Assembly: GCA_934591815.1 (NCBI GenBank)
Contig: CAKTPV010000008.1
Location: 38,392 to 102,391, forward strand
DNA length: 64,000 bases
Origin: an uncultured Oscillospiraceae bacterium
GTDB lineage: Bacteria > Bacillota > Clostridia > Oscillospirales > Oscillospiraceae
Reading direction: 5' to 3'
The notes under the pieces are model-generated. The model saw nothing but the letters and a program-made list of their open reading frames with translations, searched no databases and was not told the origin of the DNA. Below, piece after piece: positions 33,991 through 42,302 of this stretch (position 1 is its first letter; each line of letters opens with the position of its first letter). A program made the position numbers and the translations under genes.

Positions 33991-35043
33991 ATGAAGAAGT
34001 TTCTTGCAATGCTGTTGGCGCTGGTCATGGCTCTGTCCCTGGTGGCCTGCGGCGACAAGCCCGACGCCAACGGCGGCAACGGCGACGGCGACAACAACGC
34101 CAACAACGGCGAAAAGACCTACAAGGTCGCCATGATCTGCGACTCCAGCATCAACGACGGCGGCTGGGGCGCTGCCTGCTACAACGCCATGGTCAAGGCC
34201 GCTGAGGAGAAGAACTGGCAGTATGATGTCACCGACTCCATCTCTCAGGATGCCTACTATGATTCCATCGCTGCCTATTGCGCCCTGGGCTATGACATGA
34301 TCTATGCCCCCGGCAACCAGTACACCGACGCTGTCCTGCAGGCCGCTGAGGAGTATCCTGACATCGCCTTCGCCCTGCTGAACGGCGCGGAGAAGACCCC
34401 CGGCGAGGCTGTCAACGGCAACGTCAGCTCCCTGCTGCCCAACGCCCAGCAGATCGGCTGGATCGCCGGTGCGCTGGCGGGCCTGATGACCGAGTCCGGC
34501 AAGCTGGGCTTCATCGGCGGCTACGAGCTGGAAACCACCAAGGGCAAGATCGCCGGCTTCGAGGAGGCCGCCAAGTATGTGGGCGAGCAGGAGGGCAAGA
34601 CCGTGGAGCTGCTGGCTGTGCCCTATGCCAACTCCTTCTCCGATGCCCCCAAGGGCAAGGAGTTTGCCACCGAGCTGATCTCCAAGGGTGCTGACGTGTT
34701 CTTCGGCGACGCTTCCGCCGTTGACTCCGGCGCTCGCGAGGCCATCGACGCCGCCAACGAGAAGACCGGCGCCATCAAGGTCTTCGACATCGGCCAGCCC
34801 GCCGACATTCTGGGCCAGAACCCCTGCATCATCGGCTCTCAGGTCACCGATAACGCCGCCATGATCAAGGTCTCCATGGAGGCTGTTGAGGCCGGTACCT
34901 TCGGCGGCAACACCGTGTACGGTACGCTGGAGAACGGCGGCCTGTCCGCCGGTGCTATCAACACCGAGCTGGTTCCCGCCGACAAGGTGGAGAAGTACAA
35001 CGCCTATCTGGATCAGATGAAGGCCGGCACCTTCATGAAGTAA
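33991..35043 (+). CDS. BMP-family substrate-binding lipoprotein
   Basis: A 350-residue binding protein with the lipobox LVAC (Cys20) and a Gly/Asn/Asp-rich tether of about 20 residues. The fold shows the BMP markers DSSINDGGWGAACYNAM and GYDMIYAPGNQYTDAVLQAAEEYPDIAFALLNG, then GYELETTKGKIAGFEEAAKYV. Relatives bind purine nucleosides, though some bind riboflavin or autoinducer-like ligands. AGGAGG lies upstream of ATG 33991; the longer frame from 33838 runs inside the permease gene and is rejected. It is last in the operon, before a strong terminator. Confidence 0.94.
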   Translation: MKKFLAMLLALVMALSLVACGDKPDANGGNGDGDNNANNGEKTYKVAMICDSSINDGGWGAACYNAMVKAAEEKNWQYDVTDSISQDAYYDSIAAYCALGYDMIYAPGNQYTDAVLQAAEEYPDIAFALLNGAEKTPGEAVNGNVSSLLPNAQQIGWIAGALAGLMTESGKLGFIGGYELETTKGKIAGFEEAAKYVGEQEGKTVELLAVPYANSFSDAPKGKEFATELISKGADVFFGDASAVDSGAREAIDAANEKTGAIKVFDIGQPADILGQNPCIIGSQVTDNAAMIKVSMEAVEAGTFGGNTVYGTLENGGLSAGAINTELVPADKVEKYNAYLDQMKAGTFMK

Positions 35044-35061
35044 TCGCCCCGGAACAAACAG

Positions 35062-35102
35062 AAAGCCCGCCTTTCGACTCTCGTCGAAAGGCGGGCTTTT
35101 TA
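35062..35102. terminator. Terminator after the nucleoside transporter operon
   Basis: AAAGCCCGCCTTTCGAC, loop TCTC, GTCGAAAGGCGGGCTTT and a T-run. It also faces the minus-strand gene ending at 35121. Confidence 0.92.
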
Positions 35103-35120
35103 TCGGTCTTTATGTGGGCG

Positions 35121-36077
35121 TCAGCCCAGATCCACGTCGATGGCGAACAGGCCGCCCGCGCCGCCGGAGTAGAGGTACAGCACGTTGTCGGTGGGCTTGA
35201 ACTGTCCCTCGCGGGCCATCTTCACCAGACCGGCGAAGGCCTTGCCGGTGTAAACAGGGTCGAGGAAGAGACCCTCGTTCTCCGCCATCATGCGGATGGC
35301 GGCGTTGCCCTCGGGGGAGGGGATGGCGTAGCCGGGGCCGCACATATCGATGAGGTGGACATTCTCCGCCGTGGGCGTGAAGTCCAGCTCCAGCAGCTTG
35401 GCGGTCTCCTGCATGATGTTGGTGGTGATGACCTCAAAGGGGTCGCTGTCCACCATCAGACCCACGGTCTTGGTCTGGGGCATATAGAGCATAGCGCCCA
35501 GCGCCACGCCGGCGTGGGTGCCGCCGCTGCCCTCGGCGCAGCAGACGTAGTCGAAGTGCATCCCCGTGTCGGCGATCTCCTTCATGCAGTTGACATAACC
35601 CAGCGCACCGATGGCATTGGAGCCGCCGCAGGGGATCTTGTAGTAGGGCTTGCCCAGCGCCTGACCCACGCGGTCCATCTCCTCATAGATGTCGTCATAG
35701 CTGTTGGTGTCCATGAAGCGGACGTCGGTATCCATGAGATACTCCAGAAGCTGGTTGCCCTTGCGGTCGGTGACGCCCTTCTTCTTCAGAATGAGGATGG
35801 GGGTCATGCCCAGCTTCTTGGCGCAGGCCGCCGTCAGCATGGCGTGGTTGGACTGTGCGCCGCCGGTGGTGAACACCACCTCCGCGCCCTTGCGCTTGGC
35901 GTCCGCCAGCAGGAACTCCAGCTTACGCACCTTGTTGCCGCCCAGACCGATACCGGTCAGGTCGTCGCGCTTGATATACACATTGGTGTTCAGCAGACGG
36001 CTGATGTTCTCCAGCTTTTGAATGGGGGTGGGGAGTACCGCCAGAGGGATGCGGGGGAAATCCTGCAAATTCTTCAT
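35121..36077 (-). CDS. D-cysteine desulfhydrase / ACC-deaminase family PLP enzyme
   Basis: A 318-residue fold-type II PLP enzyme. The PLP lysine is in GLGGNKVRKLEFLLADA (near residue 49), followed by TTGGAQSNHAMLTAACA and the phosphate-binding loop CAEGSGGTHAGVALG. This set fits DcyD, which breaks D-cysteine into pyruvate, sulfide and ammonia; ACC deaminases and D-serine-acting relatives share the motifs, so substrate is not certain. AAAGGAG precedes ATG 36077. The gene lies 48 bases after an unusual PAS-AAA+ regulator gene on the same strand and may be its target or operon partner. Confidence 0.88.
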   Translation of the reverse strand: MKNLQDFPRIPLAVLPTPIQKLENISRLLNTNVYIKRDDLTGIGLGGNKVRKLEFLLADAKRKGAEVVFTTGGAQSNHAMLTAACAKKLGMTPILILKKKGVTDRKGNQLLEYLMDTDVRFMDTNSYDDIYEEMDRVGQALGKPYYKIPCGGSNAIGALGYVNCMKEIADTGMHFDYVCCAEGSGGTHAGVALGAMLYMPQTKTVGLMVDSDPFEVITTNIMQETAKLLELDFTPTAENVHLIDMCGPGYAIPSPEGNAAIRMMAENEGLFLDPVYTGKAFAGLVKMAREGQFKPTDNVLYLYSGGAGGLFAIDVDLG

Positions 36078-36125
36078 GTTTGTTCTCCTTTCGCAATGTG
36101 ACGAAAATACGATAAAAAGAGCGGG

Positions 36126-37913
36126 TCAACCGAGACCGTACTCCTTTAACCGGTCATAAAATACGGAGCGGGACACGTCCAGCTGCTTCATCGCCAGCTT
36201 TCTGTCGCCGCCGCACTGAAGCAGCACCTGCTGGATATAGCGGCGCTCCTCCTGCCGCATATGCTGGCGCAGCGTCAGGGGGACGGGCTCTGCGTCCAGA
36301 TGGATGTGCTCGGGGTAGATGATGTCCGTGTCGGACAGCGCCGCGGCGCCCTCCAGCACATTCTCCAGCTCCCGCAGGTTGCCGGGCCAGTCGTAGTTGA
36401 GAAGCTTGCTGAACGCCTCGCCGGACAGCGCCTTGTCCGGGATGTGGTAGCGCTGGCAGATCTCCTCCATAAACTCGTTGGCAATGGCGTAGATATCCTC
36501 CCGGCAGTCCCGCAGGGGAGGCAGCTCCACGGAAAAGGCGGACAGCCGGTAGTAGAGATCCTGCCGGAAGCGTCCGGCGTCCACCGCCTCCCGCAGGGCG
36601 GGGCCTGCCACCGCCAATATCCGCACGTCCACGGGGACGGGCTGGGCGGAGTCCAGCGGGAGTACCTCCCGCTGCTGGATGGCGTGGAGCAACCGGGCCT
36701 GTGCGCCCGGCGGCAGACGGTCTACCTCCTCCAGCAGCAGTGTGCCGCCGTCCGCCTCGCGGAACAGTCCCGGCGTGCCGCCCGCCCGGCCGAACAGCTT
36801 TTCCTCCAGACCGGCGGGATCAATGGCGGAGCAGTCCGCCTGCACCATCTGGCCGCCCCGGGGCTGTGCCTGTAGGATCCAGCGTGCCAGCCGGGTCTTT
36901 CCCGTGCCGCTTTCACCCACGATCAGGATATTGCAGTCCATCTGGCTGATCTTGTACGTCCGCCGCCGCACGGCGCGGGTGGGGGCGGAGTTGCCGAAGG
37001 GCAGCAGCGGGTTGGGCACGCTGTCCGGCAGGCTCCGCTCGGAGGATTCCCGGTATTTGCGCTCCGCCGCGGCAATGGCGGTGTTCCGCTCCATGATCGT
37101 GGTGCGGATATCCTCGATATTCCGGAACTTGACGATGATGCCCTCGATCTGCCCGTTGCTTTCGATGGGCAGGATGGAGGCCAGCAGCGCAAAGCCGTTG
37201 ATCTCGTAGGCCACGTCGGAAAAGCTGGGCACCTCGCCGTTGAGCACCTGATGCAGATGGGTCTCGAACAGCTCGCCCTCAAAGAAATCCCGGAAGTGGT
37301 AGCCCACCACGCAGATCTCCTGACCCGGGCCCTTGGCGATGAAGCTGCCGCCGCGCAGCAGGCTGCCGATGCCCTCCTTCCGGGCGGAATAACCCTTCTC
37401 CTCCCAGAATTTCACGCGCTTCGTCCGGTGATCCAGAACCACCATCTGGCCGATGCAGACGAAATAATTGATGGAGTAGACCTTCTCCCGCACCTCAATG
37501 GCGATCTCCTTGTCACCGATATGGATGGAGATGGGGACACCCTGAAACGTCACGTCCAGACTCAGCCCCACCGCCTCGCCGCGCCGCAGGTGCTTGTATA
37601 CCGGCTTGATGCCGGGGCCCTTGTAGACGCCTACCGCCGCCAGCATATCGCCGGCGCGGAGGCGGGGATCCTCAATGCCCAGCTGGGCCAGATCGGCGGC
37701 GGCAAGGTTGCCGTCGTCCATGCCCATGGCGGAGGTGGCCAGGATCACCATATCCTCCGGCTCCAGACGGCCGGCGGGGTGGGAGTAGAGGCTGTGGTTG
37801 AACAGGCCAAAGCGTTCCTTGGCCTGCTGGTTGATATGGGTCACGATGCCCTGCCGATCCATGGTGAACATGGCATGGGAGGACGAGTCCATCACATTTT
37901 GCAGAATATCCAT
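36126..37913 (-). CDS. PAS-AAA+-Fis regulator with degenerate sigma-54 activation domain
   Basis: A 595-residue protein with an N-terminal PAS segment (DSSSHAMFTMDRQGIVTHINQQA), a long sensory middle, an AAA+ domain and a Fis-type helix-turn-helix at the end (CGGDRKLAMKQLDVSRSVFYDRLKEY). Walker A GESGTGKT is at residues 333-340. The GAFTGA loop is missing: EKLFGRAGGTPGLFREADGG (371-390) is about 8 residues shorter than usual there. Walker B reads LLLEEVD instead of LFLDEIG, and sensor I reads RILAVAG instead of RILAATN, while the arginine-finger stretch GRFRQDLYYRL remains. Without GAFTGA it is unlikely to activate sigma-54 polymerase and may act like TyrR. Confidence 0.88.
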   Translation of the reverse strand: MDILQNVMDSSSHAMFTMDRQGIVTHINQQAKERFGLFNHSLYSHPAGRLEPEDMVILATSAMGMDDGNLAAADLAQLGIEDPRLRAGDMLAAVGVYKGPGIKPVYKHLRRGEAVGLSLDVTFQGVPISIHIGDKEIAIEVREKVYSINYFVCIGQMVVLDHRTKRVKFWEEKGYSARKEGIGSLLRGGSFIAKGPGQEICVVGYHFRDFFEGELFETHLHQVLNGEVPSFSDVAYEINGFALLASILPIESNGQIEGIIVKFRNIEDIRTTIMERNTAIAAAERKYRESSERSLPDSVPNPLLPFGNSAPTRAVRRRTYKISQMDCNILIVGESGTGKTRLARWILQAQPRGGQMVQADCSAIDPAGLEEKLFGRAGGTPGLFREADGGTLLLEEVDRLPPGAQARLLHAIQQREVLPLDSAQPVPVDVRILAVAGPALREAVDAGRFRQDLYYRLSAFSVELPPLRDCREDIYAIANEFMEEICQRYHIPDKALSGEAFSKLLNYDWPGNLRELENVLEGAAALSDTDIIYPEHIHLDAEPVPLTLRQHMRQEERRYIQQVLLQCGGDRKLAMKQLDVSRSVFYDRLKEYGLG

Positions 37914-37980
37914 ACTTCCCGATCCCTTTCGGCAGTGATACCGCTATTCTACACCATGTGCGGACGATTTACAACATAGG

Positions 37981-38024
37981 GGAAAGCAAAGCCTGCGGCG
38001 GATACAGCAGGCTTTGCTTTCCCA
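37981..38024. terminator. Terminator between lysA and the PAS-AAA+ gene
   Basis: GGAAAGCAAAGCCTGC and GCAGGCTTTGCTTTCC form a 16-bp stem just past the lysA stop on the minus strand. Confidence 0.7.
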
Positions 38025-38040
38025 AGAGAGGGGGGAACGA

Positions 38041-39339
38041 TCACAGATCACATTTGCAGAGATCGGCCAGCGTCTCCCGGCGAACCGCCTCGTAGCTCTC
38101 GCCGCTGCGGAGCATGACGATGGGGGCGCGGGGCAGCCGGTTGTAGTTGGAGGCCATGGAGTAGTTGTACGCGCCGGTGGTGCAGACCGCCACGATGTCG
38201 CCGCGGTTCACGGAGGAGGGCAGCATCACGTGCTCCTGAATGATGTCGCCGCTCTCGCAGCAGCGGCCCACCACGGAGGCCTCGAAGTCGCACGCCTCCT
38301 GCATCTTGTTGGCAAGCAGGCAGGTGTAGTTGGACTTATACAGGGCGAAGCGGGGGTTATCCGGCATACCGCCGTCGATGGAGACGTAGTTCTTGTAGCC
38401 GGGGATCTTTTTCACCGTGCCGCAGGTGTACAGCGTCATGCCCGCCGCGCCCACGATGCTGCGGCCCGGCTCCATGTGGATCTCCGGCATCTCGATGGCC
38501 AGACGCTGACAGGCGGCCTTGATGGCGGCTGCCACCTGACTGACCTTGGTGTCCACGTCCAGATAGGGGTCGCTCTCCACGTAGCGGACGCCGTAGCCGC
38601 CGCCCAGATCCAGCTGCTTGGCCATGTAGCCGTGCTTCTCCTTCATGGAGGCGATGAACTCCAGCATGATGACGGCGGCGCGCTCGAAGATGTCCTCGCC
38701 GAAGACCTGCGAGCCCACGTGGCAGTGGAAGCCCATCAGCTCCACATGGGGCTGCGCCAGCGTGAAGACGGTGATCTCCTCGGCCTGTCCCGTCTCGATG
38801 GCGGAGCCGAACTTGCTGTCCACCTTGCCGGTGGCGATGGCCTCGTAGGTGTGGGGGTCGATGCCCGGCGTCAGGCGCAGCAGTACCTTCTGGCGTATAC
38901 CACGGCGGCCGGCCTCGGCCTCGATGGCCTTGATCTCCTCCACATTGTCGGCCACGAAGTAGCCGATGTGGTTGTCCATACCGTAGACGATGTCCTCGTC
39001 CGTCTTGTTGTTGCTGTGGAAATAGGCGTGGCTCAGGTCGTAGCCCGCCTGCAGCGCGGTGTAGATCTCGCCGGAGGACACCACGTCGATGCCCATGCCC
39101 TCCTCCCGCATGATCTCGTAGATGCGCTTGAAGGAGTTGGCCTTGCTGGCGTACAGGGGGCGGCTGGTGGGGCCGAAGTGCTTCTTGAAGGCGTTCTGAT
39201 ATACCCGGCACTGGTGGCGGATGTAGTCCTCATCCAGCAGGTACAGGGGCGTGCCGTACTGCTTGGCAAGCGCCACGGTATCCTGCCCGGCAAAGTGCAG
39301 ATGCCCGTTGGCACCGATGGTGATGTTGTCACAGATCAT
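38041..39339 (-). CDS. lysA: Diaminopimelate decarboxylase
   Basis: A 432-residue fold-type III PLP decarboxylase converting meso-diaminopimelate to L-lysine. The PLP lysine sits in RPLYASKANSF (Lys66). HCHVGSQVF, the glycine-rich DLGGGYGVRYV, MEPGRSIVGAAG and the CESGD segment are all present, with length as usual. AAAGGA precedes the ATG at 39339. It is downstream of the symporter gene and dapF on the same strand, so the last two steps of lysine biosynthesis are clustered here. Confidence 0.95.
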   Translation of the reverse strand: MICDNITIGANGHLHFAGQDTVALAKQYGTPLYLLDEDYIRHQCRVYQNAFKKHFGPTSRPLYASKANSFKRIYEIMREEGMGIDVVSSGEIYTALQAGYDLSHAYFHSNNKTDEDIVYGMDNHIGYFVADNVEEIKAIEAEAGRRGIRQKVLLRLTPGIDPHTYEAIATGKVDSKFGSAIETGQAEEITVFTLAQPHVELMGFHCHVGSQVFGEDIFERAAVIMLEFIASMKEKHGYMAKQLDLGGGYGVRYVESDPYLDVDTKVSQVAAAIKAACQRLAIEMPEIHMEPGRSIVGAAGMTLYTCGTVKKIPGYKNYVSIDGGMPDNPRFALYKSNYTCLLANKMQEACDFEASVVGRCCESGDIIQEHVMLPSSVNRGDIVAVCTTGAYNYSMASNYNRLPRAPIVMLRSGESYEAVRRETLADLCKCDL

Positions 39340-39486
39340 GGTAAAATCCTTTCTCTCCTGCCCGCCGGAGGCGGGACAAGTCCTATGTATGGGAAGGCTC
39401 CCGTTGAGCCGAATGCGCGAAATTAAGAGTTTTGATGCGTTAAGTAGCTGCGTGTCGCTTATTTGCGGGGAAAAGAGAGAGGGCGG

Positions 39487-39518
39487 GGGGACTGCGGCTC
39501 AACCACACCGCAGTCCCC
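39487..39518 (-). terminator. Terminator after the symporter gene
   Basis: On the minus strand GGGGACTGCGG and CCGCAGTCCCC flank a 10-base loop, followed by a pyrimidine tract with TTTT. The rest of 39340-39560 holds only the lysA leader. Confidence 0.65.
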
Positions 39519-39560
39519 GGCCCGTCTGCTGAGAGCAGAGGAGGTACGAAATTGTTCAGG

Positions 39561-40826
39561 TCACTCGGCCTTGGCGGCAGCGTTCTTCTTGGCAACTGCC
39601 TTGTCCAGCCAATCCTTGCCATCCGCAAAGCGGGAGACGATGAAGCTCACCACATAGTCGCCGGCGGAGTTGATCATGGTGGCGGGAGGATCGACCAGGT
39701 TGCCGATGGCGACCAGGATGGGGAACGCCAGCTCGATCTGGTTGGGGAAGAAGATGGAGCAGATGATGTACTCGCCGATGTAGCCGCCGCCGGGGACGCC
39801 GGACATACCGACGGAGGACAGCACCGCCACGAGGACGATGGGGATCAGGGAGCCCCAGCTCATCTCCTGACCGAACACGCCCCACACGAAGGCGATCTTC
39901 AGCACGCAGGAGAAGCAGGAGCCGTCCATGTGCATGGTAGCGCCCAGAGGCACGACCATCTCAGCCACGTCCTTGCTGACGCCGGTATCCTCAGCCTCTT
40001 CCAGGTTGGTGGGGATGGTAGCGACAGAGGAGCAGGTACCCAGGGAGACCACAGCGGGCTTAGTGATGTGCTTGAACATGGTCTTCACTCCGTGCTTGCC
40101 GCCGCCGAACCAGGCGAACAGCGGGAACGCGGTAAAGATGTAGACAAAGCACAGGGGATAGTACACAGCCATGGCACGCCCATAGGAGCCGGCGATCTGG
40201 GGACCGTAGTCGGCCACCAGACCGGCGAAGATGGCGAAGAAGGCCACGGGAGCGTAGTAGGTGATGATCTTGATGAACTTCATCATGACATCGGTCATGC
40301 TGCTGAGCCACTTGGCGACCAGGGTCTCAGAGCCGCCCGCCATGTTGGTGGCGAAGCCGAACAGCACGGAGAACACGATCAGGGGCAGCATGGCCTTGCG
40401 GGTCAGCAGACCCACGAAGTCGCTGGCGGTGAAGAAGTTGACGATCATGTCGGAGATGGAGGCGTACTCGCCCATTTCCTCAGAGGGGATGTCGTTCCAG
40501 GGAACCAGTACCGGGGGGAAGATCTTCATCAGTGCGAACATGATGACAGCAGCGATGGCACCGGTGATGACGAAGGTCGCCACGGTGGTGCCCATGATCT
40601 TACCGGCACGCTTCATGCTCTTCATGTTGGCGATGGAGCCCGCGATGGACACGAACACCAGCGGCACCACCACGCAGAACATCATGTTGATGAACACCGT
40701 GCCGAAGGGCTTGAAGAATGCGACTACTTTCGCGGGAGCCAGCCAGCCGACGATGGCACCCAGCACCATCGCGCCCAGCATAATGCCAAGGAAAATATAA
40801 TTCTTGACGACTGCTTTCTTTTCCAT
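39561..40826 (-). CDS. Dicarboxylate/amino acid:cation symporter (SDF family)
   Basis: A 421-residue secondary transporter of the DctA/GltP/SstT fold. Diagnostic segments are the serine-rich TKPAVVSLGTCSSVATIPTN (HP1), the MHMDGSCFSCVLKIAFV helix in the place of the usual NMDG motif (here HMDGS), VGMSGVPGGGYIGEY (HP2) and the final NSAGDYVVSFIVSR. Substrates in the family are glutamate, aspartate, serine, threonine or C4-dicarboxylates. The gene lies between dapF and lysA, so aspartate, the DAP precursor, is an attractive but unproven substrate. AGGAGGAG precedes the ATG. Confidence 0.9.
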   Translation of the reverse strand: MEKKAVVKNYIFLGIMLGAMVLGAIVGWLAPAKVVAFFKPFGTVFINMMFCVVVPLVFVSIAGSIANMKSMKRAGKIMGTTVATFVITGAIAAVIMFALMKIFPPVLVPWNDIPSEEMGEYASISDMIVNFFTASDFVGLLTRKAMLPLIVFSVLFGFATNMAGGSETLVAKWLSSMTDVMMKFIKIITYYAPVAFFAIFAGLVADYGPQIAGSYGRAMAVYYPLCFVYIFTAFPLFAWFGGGKHGVKTMFKHITKPAVVSLGTCSSVATIPTNLEEAEDTGVSKDVAEMVVPLGATMHMDGSCFSCVLKIAFVWGVFGQEMSWGSLIPIVLVAVLSSVGMSGVPGGGYIGEYIICSIFFPNQIELAFPILVAIGNLVDPPATMINSAGDYVVSFIVSRFADGKDWLDKAVAKKNAAAKAE

Positions 40827-40892
40827 TAGATTTTTTCTCCTCCTAACAATGTTTGGTTGATTTGGTTGCTCTCTCTATGTAAAGCATATTGC

Positions 40893-41750
40893 TTACATAC
40901 TTAATAAAGAAGGGTCCAGCGCCTCGTCGGTGATCTCGCCCTTGCAGACGATGTTGGTGGGGCCGGTGAGGAACAGGTCGGTGACGTGGCCCGCGCTGTC
41001 CCGCTCCACGTCGATGGTCAGCGTACCGCCGGTCATGTCCACCCGGACGCCCTTGCCGGACACCTTGCCCAGCAGCGTCAGCACCGTCACCACAGAGCCG
41101 GTGCCTGTGCCGCAGGCGTAGGTGAAATCCTCCACGCCCCGCTCATACGTCCGCTCGTAGACGTGGTCGGGGCCGATGATCTCGTAGAAGTTCACATTAG
41201 CGCCCTTGGGGAAGTCCTTGTAGTAGCGGAGCTTGCGGCCCAGCTGGAACAGCGCCTGCGTGTCGTAGTCCTTCAGGTTTTCGATGGGTACCGCCGCGTG
41301 GGGGATGCCGGGGTCGCCCAGCTCCACATAGGCGCAGTCGTAGGTGACGCCGTCCACCTCCGCCTTGTCCTCCAGCCGCATATGGCAGGGGTCGTTGAGC
41401 CGGACGCGGTAGTGCTGCCGGTCGATGCGCCAGCCGGTGACAAGTCCCGCCGTCGTCTCCACCTTCTGCACCTCGCCCGCCAGACCGTTCTCGTAGCCGA
41501 AGCGGCAGATGCACCGTGCGCCGTTGCCGCACATTTCGCCCAGCGAACCGTCGGAGTTGAAGAACAGCATCTTGTAGTCGCCGCCGTAGGTGGGATTTTT
41601 CACCACCATGAAGCCGTCTGCGCCGATGGACATATGCCGCTCGCACAGGGTACGGATGATCTCCGGCCACTTCTCATCGGGGATGGCGTTTGCGCGGTCG
41701 TCCACCACGATGAAATCATTGCCGGCTCCATTCATTTTCCAGAATTGCAT
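40893..41750 (-). CDS. dapF: Diaminopimelate epimerase
   Basis: A 285-residue cofactor-independent epimerase converting LL- to meso-diaminopimelate. Both catalytic cysteines are in place: Cys74 in GEMCGNGARC and Cys213 in YACGTGTGSV. The start at 41750 (MQFWKMNGAGNDF) has AAGGAG 9 bases upstream; an in-frame start 20 codons earlier runs into the promoter and is rejected. It heads a minus-strand cluster with the symporter and lysA and is preceded by a consensus promoter. Confidence 0.95.
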   Translation of the reverse strand: MQFWKMNGAGNDFIVVDDRANAIPDEKWPEIIRTLCERHMSIGADGFMVVKNPTYGGDYKMLFFNSDGSLGEMCGNGARCICRFGYENGLAGEVQKVETTAGLVTGWRIDRQHYRVRLNDPCHMRLEDKAEVDGVTYDCAYVELGDPGIPHAAVPIENLKDYDTQALFQLGRKLRYYKDFPKGANVNFYEIIGPDHVYERTYERGVEDFTYACGTGTGSVVTVLTLLGKVSGKGVRVDMTGGTLTIDVERDSAGHVTDLFLTGPTNIVCKGEITDEALDPSLLSM

Positions 41751-41781
41751 GACCAAGCACTCCTTCCGTGTTTCTGAGGTT

Positions 41782-41858
41782 ATTTTACATACCAGCGCGA
41801 AGATTGTCAAAAAAATTACGCAGTCCTGATTTTAGGATTGCCGTCCTGAAATCAGGAC
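41782..41858 (-). promoter_or_regulatory. dapF promoter with upstream palindrome
   Basis: On the minus strand TTGACA (41810-41805), 17 bases and TAAAAT (41787-41782) form the promoter. A long inverted repeat covers 41823-41858: GTCCTGATTT pairs with AAATCAGGAC, with inner arms AGGA/TCCT, 15 bp with one mismatch. It starts 13 bases upstream of the -35 box, a position suited to a regulator. Lysine or sulfur control is a guess only. The GC-rich stretch 41860-41940 holds nothing that I recognise. Confidence 0.65.
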
Positions 41859-41942
41859 GATTTAACAGGGGGCGGGCGGCGCATCCGGACGGCGGCGGGG
41901 CGGCGCGTGCCGGCAGGGAGGGGCGGACGGGAAAATCTCCTC

Positions 41943-41971
41943 TTGCAATCGGGGGCGGGCAGGTGTATAAT
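41943..41971 (+). promoter_or_regulatory. Promoter of the thiamin salvage operon
   Basis: TTGCAA (41943-41948), 17 bases and TATAAT (41966-41971), placed about 20 bases before the riboswitch. Confidence 0.78.
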
Positions 41972-41989
41972 AACCCAGAAAACTGAACA

Positions 41990-42075
41990 GACGGGAGCTT
42001 GTGTGACAGGCTGAGAGGAAGGTGTTACCTTCGACCGGTGACCTGATTTGGATAATGCCAACGTAGGGACGGCGA
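41990..42075 (+). promoter_or_regulatory. TPP riboswitch aptamer (THI element)
   Basis: The conserved pieces appear in order: GGCTGAGAGG, a short P3 stem (GAAGG/CCTTC), CGACC, ACCTGAT, GGATAATGCCAACGTAGGGA. This is the thiamin pyrophosphate aptamer. It is followed at once by a terminator, so it should stop transcription when TPP is plentiful. All genes downstream to 48579 concern thiamin salvage, which confirms the assignment. Confidence 0.96.
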
Positions 42076-42086
42076 TCGGCGCTTTG

Positions 42087-42128
42087 CGGAAGTTACCCAT
42101 GTCGGGTGGTTTCCGTTTTTTATTTTTT
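42087..42128 (+). terminator. Riboswitch expression-platform terminator
   Basis: CGGAAGTTACCC pairs with GGGTGGTTTCCG (with G-U pairs) around a short loop, followed by a long T-rich run. Confidence 0.88.
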
Positions 42129-42302
42129 CTGGCAGAAAGGACGTGAGTGGACCTATCCCGAGTGGTTTCGGGCGGATAGAAGGGGAGCGCCTTGTGTCTT
42201 GTAATTTGCGAGGGAACCCGTGTTTCGGGGTGAGAGGAGAAAATAGATTCTCGACCGAGCGAAGTATGTTGCTTCGTATAAATATGAAAAGAGGCAATAC
42301 AA
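42129..42302 (+). other. Structured leader between riboswitch terminator and thiW
   Basis: About 174 bases without a gene hold several hairpins: CTATCC/GGATAG near 42152-42180, CCCG/CGGG near 42219-42231, GAGGAGA/TTCTC near 42234-42254 and CGAAG-TATGTTG-CTTCG near 42260-42276. The part GTGAGAGG-stem-CGACCG (42231-42260) copies the order of the P2-P3 arm in the riboswitch (CTGAGAGG-stem-CGACCG), but the rest of the aptamer is missing. Confidence 0.45.

Noticed and set aside
36078..36125. A sigma-54 promoter before the D-cysteine desulfhydrase gene
   Set aside because: No GG-N10-GC element is visible, and the regulator lacks GAFTGA.
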